Source: Bradysia coprophila
Taxonomy: Eukaryota > Arthropoda > Insecta > Diptera > Sciaridae
Direction of reading: 5' to 3'
Assembly: GCF_014529535.1 (NCBI RefSeq)
Contig: NW_023503292.1
Coordinates: forward strand, 1,213,354 to 1,277,353
Length of the DNA: 64,000 nt
The notes below the pieces were generated by a model. It did not search any database and was not told where the DNA came from. It saw nothing but the letters and a program-made list of their open reading frames with translations. The first letter of the stretch is position 1. Every line of letters begins with the position of its first letter. Below are positions 46,794 through 60,177 of the stretch, piece after piece. A program made the position numbers and the translations under genes.

Positions 46794-49244
46794 TGCTATG
46801 ACCTTTATGTAATCTGCACAGGTTTCTTCAAGTTAAATTTTAAACTACAAACCACGTTGTCCTTTAAAAGTACCACATTTTTGCATGCTTCAATAGTTTT
46901 ACTTTTTCAAAGAAGGAATTTGAATCGTTTGTCGTTATTCAACTAGGTCTCACCTTTTGGGTGGTCAAGGTCCTTTGACTGTTGAAGGTACCAAAAGACA
47001 TTGAAACATTCTTTTATTATATTTAAACTACAAAACTCCATTCTTTAAATGTAGAATGGCTCTACAAAGTGTTCAAAACAACTGCAAAAGAAACAATACA
47101 ATCAAAGGCATAGGTGGAGATAATATCACAGGAAGTGGGCAAACGTACTGTTTCAGAATTTTATAAAAAATATCTTAGAACCGACTTTAGTGTAAGATCG
47201 TAATAAACTATAATAAGTCACCCAGCTAATATTGAAACCATTAAGTAAATGCGCGAGTAAATATTCTTTGAAAATGAAAGTGATTAGACTACTCATTTGA
47301 CTTATGCGTATAAACTGTTCACCGTTACATGACAGTGATCTGATTAGATCGTAACTAAACTATAATAATTTCATAAAAATACATTACTCGATTACTATCA
47401 TCACTCATCTTACCTACATATGTAATTGTGATTTTGGTTAGCATTTTTTTTTTTGTAATTTTAAAACTGTTTATGGTTAACATGGCATGATGATCATAGT
47501 CAAACCATTAAATAAAGATTTAAGCTCTTTTGAAATAAATGGTAATTTCCTTTGAACAGAGTTAGAAACAAATGTTCGTATGGGTTACACTTATGATAAT
47601 TATTACGAGATTTTGTATACGTCCCGGTGTAGTCATTTCCGACTGTAAGATTTGTGCCATGATTATTGTAGTATTTAAGATGTTTTATTACAAACAGAAG
47701 AACTTGCAATGGATGTTTTGTAATTATTTACAAAAAAAAACGGGTTGAAAAGGTTGCAGATCGCTGCGACGTTAGTCCCGTACAAGCCCGAACACCTTTA
47801 CTATTTATTCGCCTGCGAAACTCATTGAATGGTCCGAATGATCACGTTTGGTTAGAGCAGTTCGAAGTTTGAACATAATGAACATACTTGAAAATCTGAA
47901 ACTTGAAATGTTTTTCCAGTGAACATTTTATATCTTGTGACCATCTACAGTATAATAATGAGATTGTAAATCTCGCCAGAATAGTATTTACTAGACACCT
48001 GATACTACGGAATCATTCGACTATCTGTGTCCGTGAATCGATGTAATTAAAAATATTTTACTACCTGGTTTGAGATGATATGCGTAACTTTGGAACTTTG
48101 TTATTGATGCAATGATATGGCAATAAATATAAATATTTAACCGTAAAATTGAAATTTCTGTTATGTGAAACGGTTCAGTATTATAATAGGAAATCTTTAA
48201 AAAAATTAAATTCGATTGTTAACCATATTAAAGTCACGTTTCTATGGACCCAACTATAACGAAAGTTTTCGCAGCTGTCGAAACATGACTTTGAATCATT
48301 TTGCTTTTTATTTTGTTGCAATTGACATGTAAAATTTATTTAATAACCGAGAAAATCCACTTAAACCATTCGTAACACCACTTTGCCATTATGTGATGAA
48401 TCCAACCAATACCCTCTCTAGCAAACAAACTTCGTTTTGACGCTGTCAAAACTCCACCTTATTCCTTTGTTCGTAGAATCACACACTGTTGGCTAATTTC
48501 TAATTTTACGCATGTAAAACGCAAAGGTAACGTTGCATTGTAGTTAGGTAGGTATAGAGGGTATTGATCTAACGCAATTTAAGCAAGAGTAGTTAGAGTC
48601 GATCAAACTGAAACTCCACACTGTGATAAGTTGCCATACACATTTTGGCAGTGTAAAAAAATGTAGAAACATTTTTCAAACAAAATATTACTCTATATGG
48701 CAGCTGTCACTACAATCACTGCGTTAATGAATCACATAAATCTGTTATTATGATTCCCATAATAATATATCTAGAAGTATACACTATGTGATTGTGATAT
48801 CAGTTCAAAAATCCATAAGGGAGTAATGTGTGGGTGGATTCTTCGTTTTACTGTCGTGGTCGTAATTCAAAATAATTCATAAGACAGACATTACATCAAA
48901 ATAGACATTTAACAAAAAGAAAACTTCGTCTAGCCCTTTTGATTCTAGCGAGACTTTCAGAATGCTTAATGTTGTAATTGCATGAGATATTTTTGATTTT
49001 TTTTTTTTTTGCTGTTTCGAACCAGTTACTTCTATAGGTTGTTTTCTATACAAAAAGTTATATGTCAGTATGGACACGATAGTGAATGAGTTAACTAATT
49101 ATAAAAAAAATAATTAATTATCCCCTTCGATTGAAATCGGTTCGTACAAAGAGATAACATCTGGTAAGGTAGTGTTAAAAATAAAAAAAAAAAAAACAAT
49201 AGAAACCAACTTCGTTTAAATGGATTTTTTGCATGTTAACTTAA
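46794..49244. other. Gene-free region with one short inverted repeat
   Basis: 2.4 kb of AT-rich sequence. The only structure I can support is CAATACCCTCT (48407-48418) facing AGAGGGTATTG (about 48556-48566), a 160-bp MITE-like unit whose AGAGGGTATTGG end recurs at about 53568. Confidence 0.45.
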
Positions 49245-49687
49245 TGAGGGATTTTTTTGAAAGTGGACCAGGCTCCGTCGGAGCTATTTTTTCTAGGCGG
49301 TTTGTTCATATGCCCAGATAGCCCTTGGCCCCAATAGTCCAAAACCGCTGTCGTTTAATTTTCATATTTGCGTCTTGGCTGGTGGTGAAGGTGCAAAAGT
49401 CGAAAAAAGGGTGTTTTTATACGTGATTTACTGCCGCTACAGACAATGGACACACATGTGTGGCGGCTCGTTGGATAGGTACTGGCCAGGAGAACCGGGG
49501 CAAGCATAGATATCTTACATGTTCTGTGCCATTGTTCGAAAATAACAAAAATATTATGTCAGTCAAAAGCCGTAAATTTTGATGAACTTCAAAAGGTGAT
49601 ATCTCGCACCTGGAGAATGTTTATGGTTAGATCATTGGATGCAGACATCAAAAACAGCATAATTCGTGTATTGGGGACATTCAAAAA

Positions 49688-49779
49688 GGACGTCCGCGAC
49701 TATGGGGTGGGGGGGAGGTAGCTGAAAACCGGACAGATTCGGACAGGGGGGGGGGGGTTATTTGCGAATTCGGACGTCC
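49688..49779 (+). repeat. G-rich module 1 between GGACGTCC palindromes
   Basis: GGACGTCC at 49688 and 49772 bracket GGGGTGGGGGGG, GGACAGATTCGGACA and a run of 12-13 G. It could form G-quadruplexes on the plus strand. Confidence 0.75.
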
Positions 49780-50436
49780 ACCTTTCAATATATAACAAAA
49801 TTGTCAAAAGTAACTTAGTAATGACATGCGGTTAATCATATGACAATAACTTTTATAATTTTATTAACGTAGCCATAATCTTACACCCACCAGCGCCAAC
49901 GTTGCGAAAAAATTTTTTGTTTGAATTCTATTTGTTTGGCATTAATGAACTCTACTCAATGTAGCAATATCAAATTTCCTTCAAATTTTTATGCTTTACA
50001 TCTACAATACCACTTAAGGTGATGTAAATCTTGAGCTGCTGAGAAAATAGGCTATATGAATTTGACGTACATACACAATTTTAATAATATTGTTAATATC
50101 ATTTTACAATAGCTGTTTTCAAAACAAGTGCCTAAATGGATATTTCGCGCAAAAGATGTGATAGGATGTGACTTCCAGTTTAGGCACAAGTTAATAACAC
50201 TTTGTCGTAACGAAGCAATTTCATCATTTGTTTATCGCGGAAAAGGATTTTTTTTACACTAGTGCGTAAAGTTCGAGTTACGAAAACAGTTTTTTGAACT
50301 TCGGATTTTGCACCACGTGTATTTCCAAAAACGCAAGTTTGCCGAAGTGCTAGTACTTAACTTTCGACTTCTATTAATGTTTCGCTAATTTTTGTAATAT
50401 GTGAATCATTAAAAAATGTGGAAAATTTCATTTTTC

Positions 50437-50535
50437 GGACGTCCACCGGAGGGGGGGGGGGTATCGAAAAGTGGACACATTCGGACAGGGGGTGGGGGGG
50501 GGGCGTCGAAAATATCGGAAAAACAGCGGACGTCC
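50437..50535 (+). repeat. G-rich module 2 between GGACGTCC palindromes
   Basis: GGACGTCC at 50437 and 50528 bracket a long G run, GGACACATTCGGACA and GGGGGTGGGGGGGGGG. It has the same strand orientation as module 1 although the surrounding arms are inverted. Confidence 0.75.
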
Positions 50536-51593
50536 TTTTTGAATGTCCCCATTTTTCGAAAATCAATATTTTGCTTTCGAGTGAAGGAAGACATTTGCTT
50601 TATATCGAAAAAAGTATCCTGAAACCTTTCACTTCTATGGCAATTGAGGTATAATTGTAGAGCTGGGTTAAGCCTCTATCAGGGCAACCACTGATCTGTA
50701 TAACAACAGTCACCAGGTAGAAAATATCACCTAATAAAGCTCATCAAAATTTCCGGACTTTGACTGATACATACTTTTTGTTATTTTTGAATAGTGCTTG
50801 AGTACACATTTGATATCTGTCTTTGCCCCGGGTTTCATGGACAGTACCTATCCAACGAGCCGCCACACATGTGTGTCCATCGTCTGCAGCGGCAGTAAAT
50901 CACGTATAAAAAACACCCTTTTTCGACTTTTGTACCTTCACCACCAGCCAAGACGCAAACATGAAAATTAAACGACTGCGGTTTTGGACTATTGGGACCA
51001 AGGGCTATCTGGGCATAAGAACAAACCGTCGCAAAAAAATAGCTCCGACGGAGCCTGGTCCACTTTCAAAAAAATCCCTCAATACCAATTTCAAATACAG
51101 TTTTGTTGTTATTCAAATGATGAGAGAATATGTTAATTCGAAGAAATGAAATTAAAATTTTACTTATTGTGTACCCTGTTGTGTACGAGCATTTAAAAAT
51201 GTAAATAATTCTCGATTGATAATTGACACAATTTTTTCATTGCTTTCAAAAATATTGACAAAGTCAAATCGACAAAAATACGTCTTTATACTACCACGTG
51301 TGTGCGTGTAGCTTTTTCAACCGTATAAAGACCGTATAAGCAATTTTGTTTGTGTGGGTGGACCAGGCTGGAAAACAGCTGAAGCAAATTCATGTCTATA
51401 TTTCCCTGACGTTGACTGTGGAATGCTGCTCTTTCACAAGATTTTGCGGATGATATTTTGTGTTTCTTCACTTTTTTTCTCTCAATTCCTCTTTTTGACT
51501 GTTCAATATTTAACTAAAAAAAATCTATTGTAATTATCGCTAAAATGGTCCCTACTACAAATAAATACGACAATATGTTCTCACACTTTAAAA

Positions 51594-51912
51594 GGGAATC
51601 CTTTGAAAAACAGCCGACCGAAATCGGACGGAATTTTCCAGCGGAATTTTTTATATGTGCCCAGAGAGGTATTCGTCGCTTGAAGCCAAAACCACTTTCA
51701 AAAAAATTCTTCGAAGATTGTGTGGTTAGTGTGAGGTGATCAAAAACCGAAAAAATACGCTTTTCTTACAGAAATTTCTCCAGTTACACGAAACGTACAT
51801 GGTCGTGTGGGGTGTCATTAGAAACGTAATAGCATTTACTTCCGAGGTATACGAGGGTCTACAATTTCACTGGGAAATGCGACCGATTTCGGTTTTTCAA
51901 AAGAATCATTTT
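51594..51912. repeat. Foldback repeat related to 29.2 kb element
   Basis: The left arm GGAATCCTTTGAAAAACAG..CGAAATCGGACGG and the right arm ACCGATTTCGGTTTTTCAAA are inverse copies. About 320 bp. Confidence 0.72.
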
Positions 51913-54644
51913 AAACCAAAGCTGTCGATTTTGTCAAACATTGCTTGTCTTTTTGTTATTTTATGTAAGAAACTTTGTTCTCAGATTCAAAGATCCGCGT
52001 TGGATAAAGACATCAGAAGCTACAAATTAAACCTCTAAATCTTTGCAACAAAATTTCGTACTATATATATATATAGATTTAGCTATGGATGTCTTTATTA
52101 ATTTTTATAAACCTAAATTTGTATCATAAAATGAAACAAATTCCACCCATGGAGTGGCAACTATTCTTAACAAAAGTTACCCTAATCTAATCTATTTATC
52201 CAGAGCCATGGAAACTGACCTGATTCAGGAGAAACAGGAGAAAAATAACTTAGCAAATTTTACAATTTTAACTATATATATATCAGAGCCAGTTCACACA
52301 TTTAATGAAACTCATAATATTTAAGCAATGGATTGGAACAGGCTTGAGTAAGAGATGCGGTTTCGCTTTAAATGTGGATTCAGTTTCAATTGAAAGCAAA
52401 GCACTTAATGAAACACAACCATATAATATTCTGTTGTAATGCTTATATTATTGTATTTAAAATATTCTCCAATTACATGCAAGAAGAATGGCCTGACTAA
52501 CGTTGCATTTATTATTTTATATTACCTTTTTGTTGTTGTTGCAACAATGATTTCATTTTCAAACGGAGTGTGATCACACATTTCTATAAATAAATCGCTC
52601 TGTTCACATTCTAAGACCTGTGAACAAGAGTATTACCAAAATCGTCAAAGAATCGAACCAGACAACATTTGCTCAACTCAAGTTCTTAAGGCTTAGCACA
52701 GAACAACATCGACAACAAGCAAACGTAAAATACGAATTCGTGGAATTGAAGGCATGGTCAAATTTTACTCTGCGATCAAAATCTCCTATTTTACAACACC
52801 ACGCTCTACGAAAACGATTGAATATTTTGTTGGCAATATCTGCAGTGAGAAGGAGGCATACAAAGTCCTACGCTAAACGAAGATTTAAGTGTTAAATTTA
52901 AATAATTTATGCTTTACTTGTTCATTAATTTATTGAGCCGGATTATGTAGGTTAATACGATTTCATGCAATGTACATGATGCATTCTGGTTTCAGTTTCT
53001 CTAACAATTCTTGTTTTGATGCTCAAGCGTTTCATTTTATTACAATTTCTTTTTATTATTTTTTGTTTCATATTTTCATTTTTTTTAAGTATAAATTACT
53101 GGGCGCAACACGTCTCTCTCACATGTGTACGTATACCATACTTGTATATAAATGTACTATGAAACGTTGCCTAGTATTGGTCGAAAAACTGTTTTCCTTT
53201 CTTGATTTTAGCGAAAATTTTATTTTCAGAATCTTAATCTTTATCAGAGCGAAATGCGAAAGTAAAAATTTGCAATCAATAATTTAACTAGACTTCGATC
53301 ACAATTATTCAACAATTCATGATCAAGCTGTTAGCACATTTTGTGTGTTAAATCAACATAGTAGTAATTTATGCAACTAGTTGCGAAAAATGGTAGTTTT
53401 TGTTACTAGCAACCAAACTCTCAGCTCTCTGTGTCAAATTCACACCTTTTTTCTTTGTATTCAACAAACACTATTCTATATTTTGACTGACCACGATGTA
53501 GTCTACATGTAAATTCCAAAGGCTACTTGATTCTTTCACCACCTTAATAAAAGTAGTTTGGTTGCTATAGAGGGTATTGGTAAATACCGAAAAACAGATA
53601 GAAAAAAGACACTTCGCCACCCAAATCACGCATGAAAAAGTTCAGTTTTCGCAGCGCAGTTGCAGAAAATAGTTTTTAAAAACTTTATCATTTTGCTAAT
53701 TTATTACGTTTGCGATAAATTAAACTTTCGTTGGCTTTTTTGGGGAAAACGTTGTATACATTTCGATGATAAATGCTTTTTTGGGCACACAATGTGTATT
53801 GTCATACTCGGCCTAGGACCACTACTGACAATCTACACATCTAATGCCTAAATAAGCATTTATCACCCGGATGCATAAAAAACTTTTCTAAATTTTTCTA
53901 AATTTTCTCACATTTTCAAGGATTTATCTGCATTTTTCCAATTTTTCGCAAAAATATATTCCTACGATGCTTGTTCCATAAATAACTTTTACAAAGTTTT
54001 GTATTGTTACATATACAAATAATAATAATGTGAAGCGATTACGTACAAAATTTGTTAAAAGGTAATTCAACATTGCGTATCGTTTTGCTGTAACCAGAAG
54101 CATATGCTTCATTGTTATGTTTATTTCATTTATGAGAACAGTAATAGCAGTAAAGTACTATTGGCTCTACGATTTCTCAGCCTGTGATGACCTCTTGTAG
54201 AGAAGCAAATTGGTTTCTAAATGGTTTAATTCACAAAAAATGTACCTCGACATCAACAACAGTCAAGGAAGACCGACATTCATAATTATTTGATTGTTTA
54301 TGAATGGTCCAGAAACTGTGTACATGGTTCCGACAATTGTTCAATTTAATTCAATACAATACAATCTTGTGATTCCGTCGGGAATGCTGTCTTCATTAGT
54401 GAACCTAGCACCTAGTCCTCCCTAGTCAACGTAACGAATGTCCTAATGCGATTGTGAATTGTATTACTGCTAAGTCATGATGACTTTGCTGTGGTCGAAA
54501 GAGCATTTCGACTAAGTTTAGTTGAGTTGTGTTAAAATTTATTTATGTTTAGGAACAGCTCAATAGACTCAGATTATGCTGATAGTCGAAAAAGGATAAA
54601 AGATATGAGTCTGCTAATAAATTTTCCACAATAAGTGACTTATG
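51913..54644. other. Gene-free region
   Basis: 2.7 kb, AT-rich, with a short TA run near 52063-52074. A 91-codon open frame at 52620-52895 has no recognised motif, no splice context and biased low-complexity content, so it is not called. Confidence 0.4.
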
Positions 54645-54741
54645 CAGGCCCGTAACTAGCGGGTCTTGGGGCTGGCATTGCCAAACCTGAAAATTTGAAA
54701 AAACCATTTTTTTTTGAGTTGTCTGGCTAGTTACGGGCCTG
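54645..54741. mobile_element. 97-bp hAT-type MITE
   Basis: Terminal inverted repeats CAGGCCCGTAACTAGC and GCTAGTTACGGGCCTG (perfect, 16 bp). They are flanked by a perfect 8-bp duplication GACTTATG (54637-54644 and 54742-54749). It is too small to code and close to the minimum for a mobile hAT derivative. Confidence 0.93.
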
Positions 54742-54749
54742 GACTTATG

Positions 54750-57113
54750 CACTGTTTATTTATGGATTTTCACCGTCTCATGTCATTTCCGAAAACAAAT
54801 TATATTGGATGACAAAAATAGTTTAAAGTTGATATATAATTGTAATGTGTAGTTTGGATGTAGCATACAGCCGAGGGTATCTGTGTTAGTCAATGGAAAA
54901 TGTCAATGGAATGTCAATAAGCGTATATATAAGATTGTAAATATACAAAGTTGAATTTTGAATGGTAAAATTGTGAATAAATACTTTTTCTACAAATATT
55001 TGAAACCGGTTATTCTAACAGCAATTACTTAATACAATTTCAATTATGAGTAAGTAGTACTATACAAAAAATCAACAACAACAAACATCGTTAAATAAAA
55101 AGGCATACACAGGAGAAGAATATCACTTTACATGTTTGGTAAATTACTTGTGTGCAATATAAAGAAACATTTTTGTTTCTTCGCCACAAAGAACTCAGAC
55201 TGGAGCATCGTATCGTATTTTTCGTTCATATTTATTGTTTATTTCAATGTAAGTGCATTTAACTTTAGCACATATTTAATAACTATATGCAGTGTGGTTC
55301 GAAATCACGATGTGTTTCCGCTACCCTTGGTTTTTATGAAATCTTTGCTTATTTGTCTCCAACCAACAGTTTTTTCAAGCATTTTTAGGAATGAAAATAG
55401 CCCCTTGACAAAGCGCTACGTCTTTTAACGCCATTAATCTGAATCAATTGTTAACAGGTCGAGTCGAGTTGAAACTCTTTTTTTATTGTTGAAAATTAGG
55501 AATTTTTCAGTTCTCAATGGAATCGATCGTTTTGAATGAAATTCTTTGTTTAATTTTTCATGTAAAATTTCGATGTTAGCTGTCAGTTGTTAGTAAAAAT
55601 TCGGAGCGAAATTAGCGAAATAAATTAATAAAAATTACATGGGGAATAACTTACAAATTTGAAAAATCTAGGAGATAAATTAATTAAAATGGCTTACAGC
55701 CAGCCTGAATAAATAAAAAATTTAAATAAAAAAACAACAACAAAAATGACTTGCACAAACAGATTTTACTATTTTACTATCACGGTTAGGTGATAATTGT
55801 CAAATTATTAGTCAAAAAACACGACTAGAGACGGTAGCCTCTTTTTTTAATTTTTAATTGCTTGCACTTCAATATTTTTATTATAAAAACCTACCGGTTT
55901 CGCTACCTAAGTTTTCCTAACTAGTGTTGAAATATCGCGACTTCGTCGCTTATTTCCTACATAATTTAGGAAAAACGTTGTTCCTAACTTATGCTAACCT
56001 CGCCCATGCGTTTTGAAAATAGCTCTCTTTTTCGCTCAAGTGCGGACAAGTGCATCTGCGGCTCTAATTGTTAAACTCTCATCTAGCACGAAAAACAGAA
56101 CATCAAGATTGAGATCTATGAGACCTTTTTTGGGAAATTTCAATTCAGCAAAAAGGTTCCAAAAAATGTCTTAATTTTCAAAACTTTTCAGAATTTATAT
56201 TTCAGAAGAAAGCTCTGTTATAGATGGAAGATCAATGTTGATACTACGTTAAATATTCAATAATATCAAGATTCGATAATCATTTAGATTCACGATCAAC
56301 TTTCTTAAATGTTAATTTGTCAGATATTTTTACGGTAAGACTTTTTTTTGTCTGAATGTAAATTTGAAAGAAGTTTTATTGCAATCAAGAACCAGTGATG
56401 AAAATATTTGTAAAATGAAACTGTCAGCATTGCAGAAGTCGAAATTGAATTTTTCAATTCAGTCGTCTCGTCAGTTAAAACATTTTGTTTTTAATATTTC
56501 GATTCGGCAGAGATTGTTCACGAACTCCGTGAGCCTTTTTTTGTTGTTGTAATAAAATGCCTTTCTCAACCTCAACCAGAATACACAGGCCAGATGATGG
56601 CATCGTTATTTCAATTCAAGATATTATACATAACGATTCGATATATTTTATAAATTATGATCTGCTATTTACACCTCTGTACTTAATTTCAAAACTCTTT
56701 GAAGAAATAGAAAATATAACGGCCACTTTTTATGCTATGTAAAACGTAAAAAAAATATTTTCTTAGAATGGTAGTTGTAAAAAAAACATCTTCTACAACA
56801 TATTTCCTATATTCGATCGAGTGGCAATAATAATTTCAGTCGCATTTACTGATCTTTGACTCGTTGATTTACTTTAACGTTTGTTTAAATAAAATTACAG
56901 GTCGAACATGTTACAGAGTGTGAATGGCTTTTTTTTCGTTGTTGTACCAGAATTTTATTCTTCTAATTCAAAACATTTATCAGAAATTTCTTTTGAACCA
57001 ACCAGTTGTATCAGTCCATTGTTTTGTTTGATCAGTGCTTGCAACTCTTGTTTCTAGGGTCGAAAGTGGCCCATTACAACCCTAGGGATGAAACATTAAT
57101 AACTAGCTCATTA
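54750..57113. other. Gene-free region with one shared repeat
   Basis: 2.4 kb with no supported gene. About 55910-56000 is the reverse complement of part of the 9885-10075 repeat (TTCCTAACTAGTGTTGAAAT, TCGCGACTTCGTCGC). Confidence 0.45.
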
Positions 57114-57223
57114 TGTACATGTGTCCAAATGTTTATTTTGATGAGTTGGAGATTGTGATACTAAGACGGAGGGGTGGATCATAATCCAACTTGTCAACAT
57201 AAACATTTGGACACAGGTGCATA
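57114..57223. repeat. Short palindrome with CACCTGTGTCC-type end
   Basis: Arms GTGTCCAAATGTTTAT and inverse around a centre with AAGACGGAGGGGTGG. The right end AGGTGCATATCAT is shared with the palindrome ending at 57619. Confidence 0.75.
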
Positions 57224-57311
57224 TCATTTTTTATGTGTCGATGCAAAGATAAACCCAAACTCACTCTCCGAGCTGATGCATAATGTTAGTCTTACCACAC
57301 ATAATATATAT

Positions 57312-57506
57312 TATCAAAGCACCTAGCAGGGTAATAGAGGTTTTTACACGTCAAATAGAGTAGTATTTTGATACCAATAATACCATTAGCAGCCTTAATG
57401 GTAATTTTGCAATGACATTATGAAAAAAAAGGTATGGAAATATTCTCATACTTCGATTAAAGTACTACTTTATTTTTTGCTATTACCCTGCTGGGTGCTT
57501 TGATAT
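57312..57506. repeat. MITE-like repeat with ATCAAAGCACC ends
   Basis: ATCAAAGCACCTAGCAGGGT on the left and its inverse (one mismatch) on the right; 195 bp, AT-rich centre. It directly touches the next palindrome. Confidence 0.8.
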
Positions 57507-57619
57507 TATGCACCTGTTGCCAAGATTGGTATTTTGACGTGTAGGACATTATTGCCCTAGCCGAAGGCGTGGGCCATAATGCCTACACGTCAAAGTAACA
57601 GTCTGGCAATAGGTGCATA
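57507..57619. repeat. Short palindrome with GCACCTGT end
   Basis: Arms GCACCTGTTGCCA..TTTTGACGTGTAGG and inverse around CCTAGCCGAAGGCGTGGG. It is followed by ATATCATATTTTATCTGTCG, which resembles the sequence after 57223. Confidence 0.78.
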
Positions 57620-57899
57620 TCATATTTTATCTGTCGAGAACAGATATATCGAGATAAACAAAAACTCCCTAGAGGGATAAGTTCGAGATTATCGTTCTAG
57701 ACCGATAATAAATATTATGCACGTATGACAAAGCGGTCGAGGCTTGCCGAAAGAAAGATACTAACGAATGTAAAGCAGCCGTACTATTCCACCTGCTAAC
57801 AAAATGGCAGTCGGCCGCCATTTTGGATTTTTGTAAAAACAATATAAATCGATGAAAATGATAATTACAAAGTCACTGATCAGTGGGAAGTGTAGTTTG

Positions 57900-58130
57900 T
57901 GTTACATTTGAAAGGAACGTCATACAAGGCTTCGTAATTGCGCTATGCGCAATTTTTAAGACGTACACATTTCATAAGAATTTTACTTTACCGACGTTTA
58001 CGGCCGCAGTATGCTTACGGTAAGAGTAGGGCGACGGACGAACTAGGGTCACGTGCGCAATGGATGTACGCCGTACGGGTTTGTACGGGGCTCAGTCGCA
58101 GCAAACGCTCCGACTGTTCTGACGGCTCGT
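57900..58130 (+). repeat. 3' fragment of the 40.2-kb dispersed repeat
   Basis: It matches about 41290-41510, including GCGCTATGCGCAATTT, ACTAGGGTCACGT and CTCAGTCGCAGCAAACGCTC. The tandem core and 5' part are absent. Confidence 0.88.
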
Positions 58131-58423
58131 TTCAGTGAGATTTCAAGCATGAGTGGTACTCTAAATGAAGTACTGAAATGCGACTGAAATTTTTGTACTG
58201 CAAAAAAATTTGAGAAAATTTTTACACAACATGGTACTCTATTTGGCAGAACTACGATAAGTTACTTTATTCAGAAATAATTGATTGCTGGTACACTTAA
58301 CAAAAAATAAGATGAAGGTAAAAGGAACTTAATCAATAGACTAATAAGCTGATCTGGTATCTGATGTTAAAACTATCACATTACCACAATTTTAGTTTGC
58401 AACACATACAATCGCTAAACCGA

Positions 58424-58512
58424 ACTGGTGTGCATACGTTATTTTGCACCAGCTGGTCCCATTTGGAATTGTAAGTGACCAGCTGCTGCAAAATAACGTA
58501 TGCACACTAGTC
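58424..58512. repeat. Short hairpin repeat
   Basis: ACTGGTGTGCATACGTTATT and its inverse (one or two mismatches) enclose CACCAGCTGGTC and GACCAGCTGCTG. Predicted stem of about 35 bp. Confidence 0.75.
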
Positions 58513-59330
58513 TCTTATATATCTTACTCACTGCTCATGATCAACACACATTGGTAAACTCAAAAGGAGATACATCCGAAGCAGCTAAAGCTGCTTAACC
58601 ATCCTCCTAGGTTTTATTTATGGGACAGATAAATTGCTTGTGAAAACTTTTATACAGACTACAGATATTCTTGTATTACTGACTCAGTGCAAAAAGCTGC
58701 AGTCTGTATAATCTGTTCGAATCAAAGATTGCGTTTGAACATTCAATATTCAAAATTAATCCTACTATATAATCTAATTTTTGTATAGGACCTTTAATGA
58801 TTCTACATAATAACAAAATTCATTCTATCATCCCAACGACGATCATCTCGGTAGGTGAATTATTTGTATTAGAATGAGCAATAATTATTATCAGATGTTG
58901 TGTGTCACTCGCGTATCTTTCTTTGGATAACCTCTCCATAATTTACACCTCTAACGAATTTTAACATTGTAACTCCGCTGAACATTCAAAATAATAGGAA
59001 AATGGACAAACAATCACGAAGGTCATAACTCTTTCTTCGCAAGAATCTTTAAACTAATGAATAACGGGAAACGTTTGTTTGGTAATCATTTATTTAAGAT
59101 CCGTTCGAAAGTCGCAAAAGATTTTTAAAGGCGTAAATTAAATAAATTCGGTTTCACTGTAACAATTTGTAAAAGGATGAATTCACTTTTCCCAAAGAAA
59201 ATGTTTCACTTTACCATTTCTTAAAAGTAAAATAGATAGCGCAAAAAAAATCGTCACGTGACAACAATCCCACGACATCGATGTTCAGCAAATTACCGAA
59301 AAAAATTGATATTTTTTACATACAGCCTGT

Positions 59331-59597
59331 AAATATTTTTCATATGCAGAATGAGCACCAGCTGAATATCACCAGCTGGATCTGCTAACACACACTTATT
59401 GTATGATAAACAATCAAAACACATTCTTAACAATGTGTTTACTTCATTCATTCGTGTTATGTGCGCGTAGATGACGTTAACGTAGAAATGCACTGTGTGT
59501 AGGTTGTCTTTGAATTGTATACAATACAAAGTGTTTTTGTTTGTACACCAGCTGGTGATATTCAGCTGGTGCTCATTCTGCATATGAGAAACATTTA
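59331..59597. repeat. Foldback repeat with CATATGCAGAATGAGCACC arms
   Basis: Arms of about 48 bp (59331-59379 and 59547-59597) are inverted copies that include CAGCTGAATATCACCAGCTG. The centre is 165 bp with no coding content. Confidence 0.85.
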
Positions 59598-60177
59598 TGT
59601 ATTGTATGAAAGTTTGCAATGCTCGAAAAATCCAAAAAGTGCGTTACTGCAACTTCAATTTATTGATTCAATGACAAAATATAACAATCAGTTTCCATTT
59701 GCATTAGTTACGAACATGAACTTTTGAAAATTTTAGCGCTCAAAAAAGCGTTTTTGACACCTTTTGATCTACTACGTTTAGCACTAACATTTTGACGTAT
59801 ATCAATCAGAAACATTGTTGATACCACAAAATGGTTCTTTCATGCAATTGGAACACTGTAAAAGTTGAATCGAATATTTTAATGTAAAATGTTTAGTGTT
59901 TGATGACCAAATGTTGTGCAATCGATAGGCCTTATCTTTGCGCAGGTAATTTAATTCATAAACATGCACTGATTCAAATTTTTATTTTCGAAAAATTGTT
60001 TTAGGAAAATGATCCAGCATCAACTGCTTACATTAGATTAGATTATCGCCGGTCCGAACTTTAGAAAACCGATTCTTTTTCTTCGAATCGATGCGTTATG
60101 ATGATATTGTCTCCGTAAACACGAAATTCAAGCGAAACAAAGATCTCAACTGTGAAATAAAATTTTGGTGCCAATGA

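Larger units (their letters stand above)
49245..51081. repeat. 1.84-kb foldback element
   Basis: Long inverted arms begin TGAGGGATTTTTTTGAAAGT (left) and end with its inverse. They match over about 300 bp (TCCGTCGGAGC, GGCTGGTGGTGAAGG, CACACATGTGTGGCGGCTCG) and again around GGGGACATTCAAAAAGGACG. The centre is AT-rich with no transposase. It contains two G-rich modules, annotated separately. Confidence 0.9.

Noticed and set aside
52620..52895. 91-codon open frame as a gene
   Set aside because: No recognisable domain, no splice or poly(A) context, and composition like surrounding sequence.
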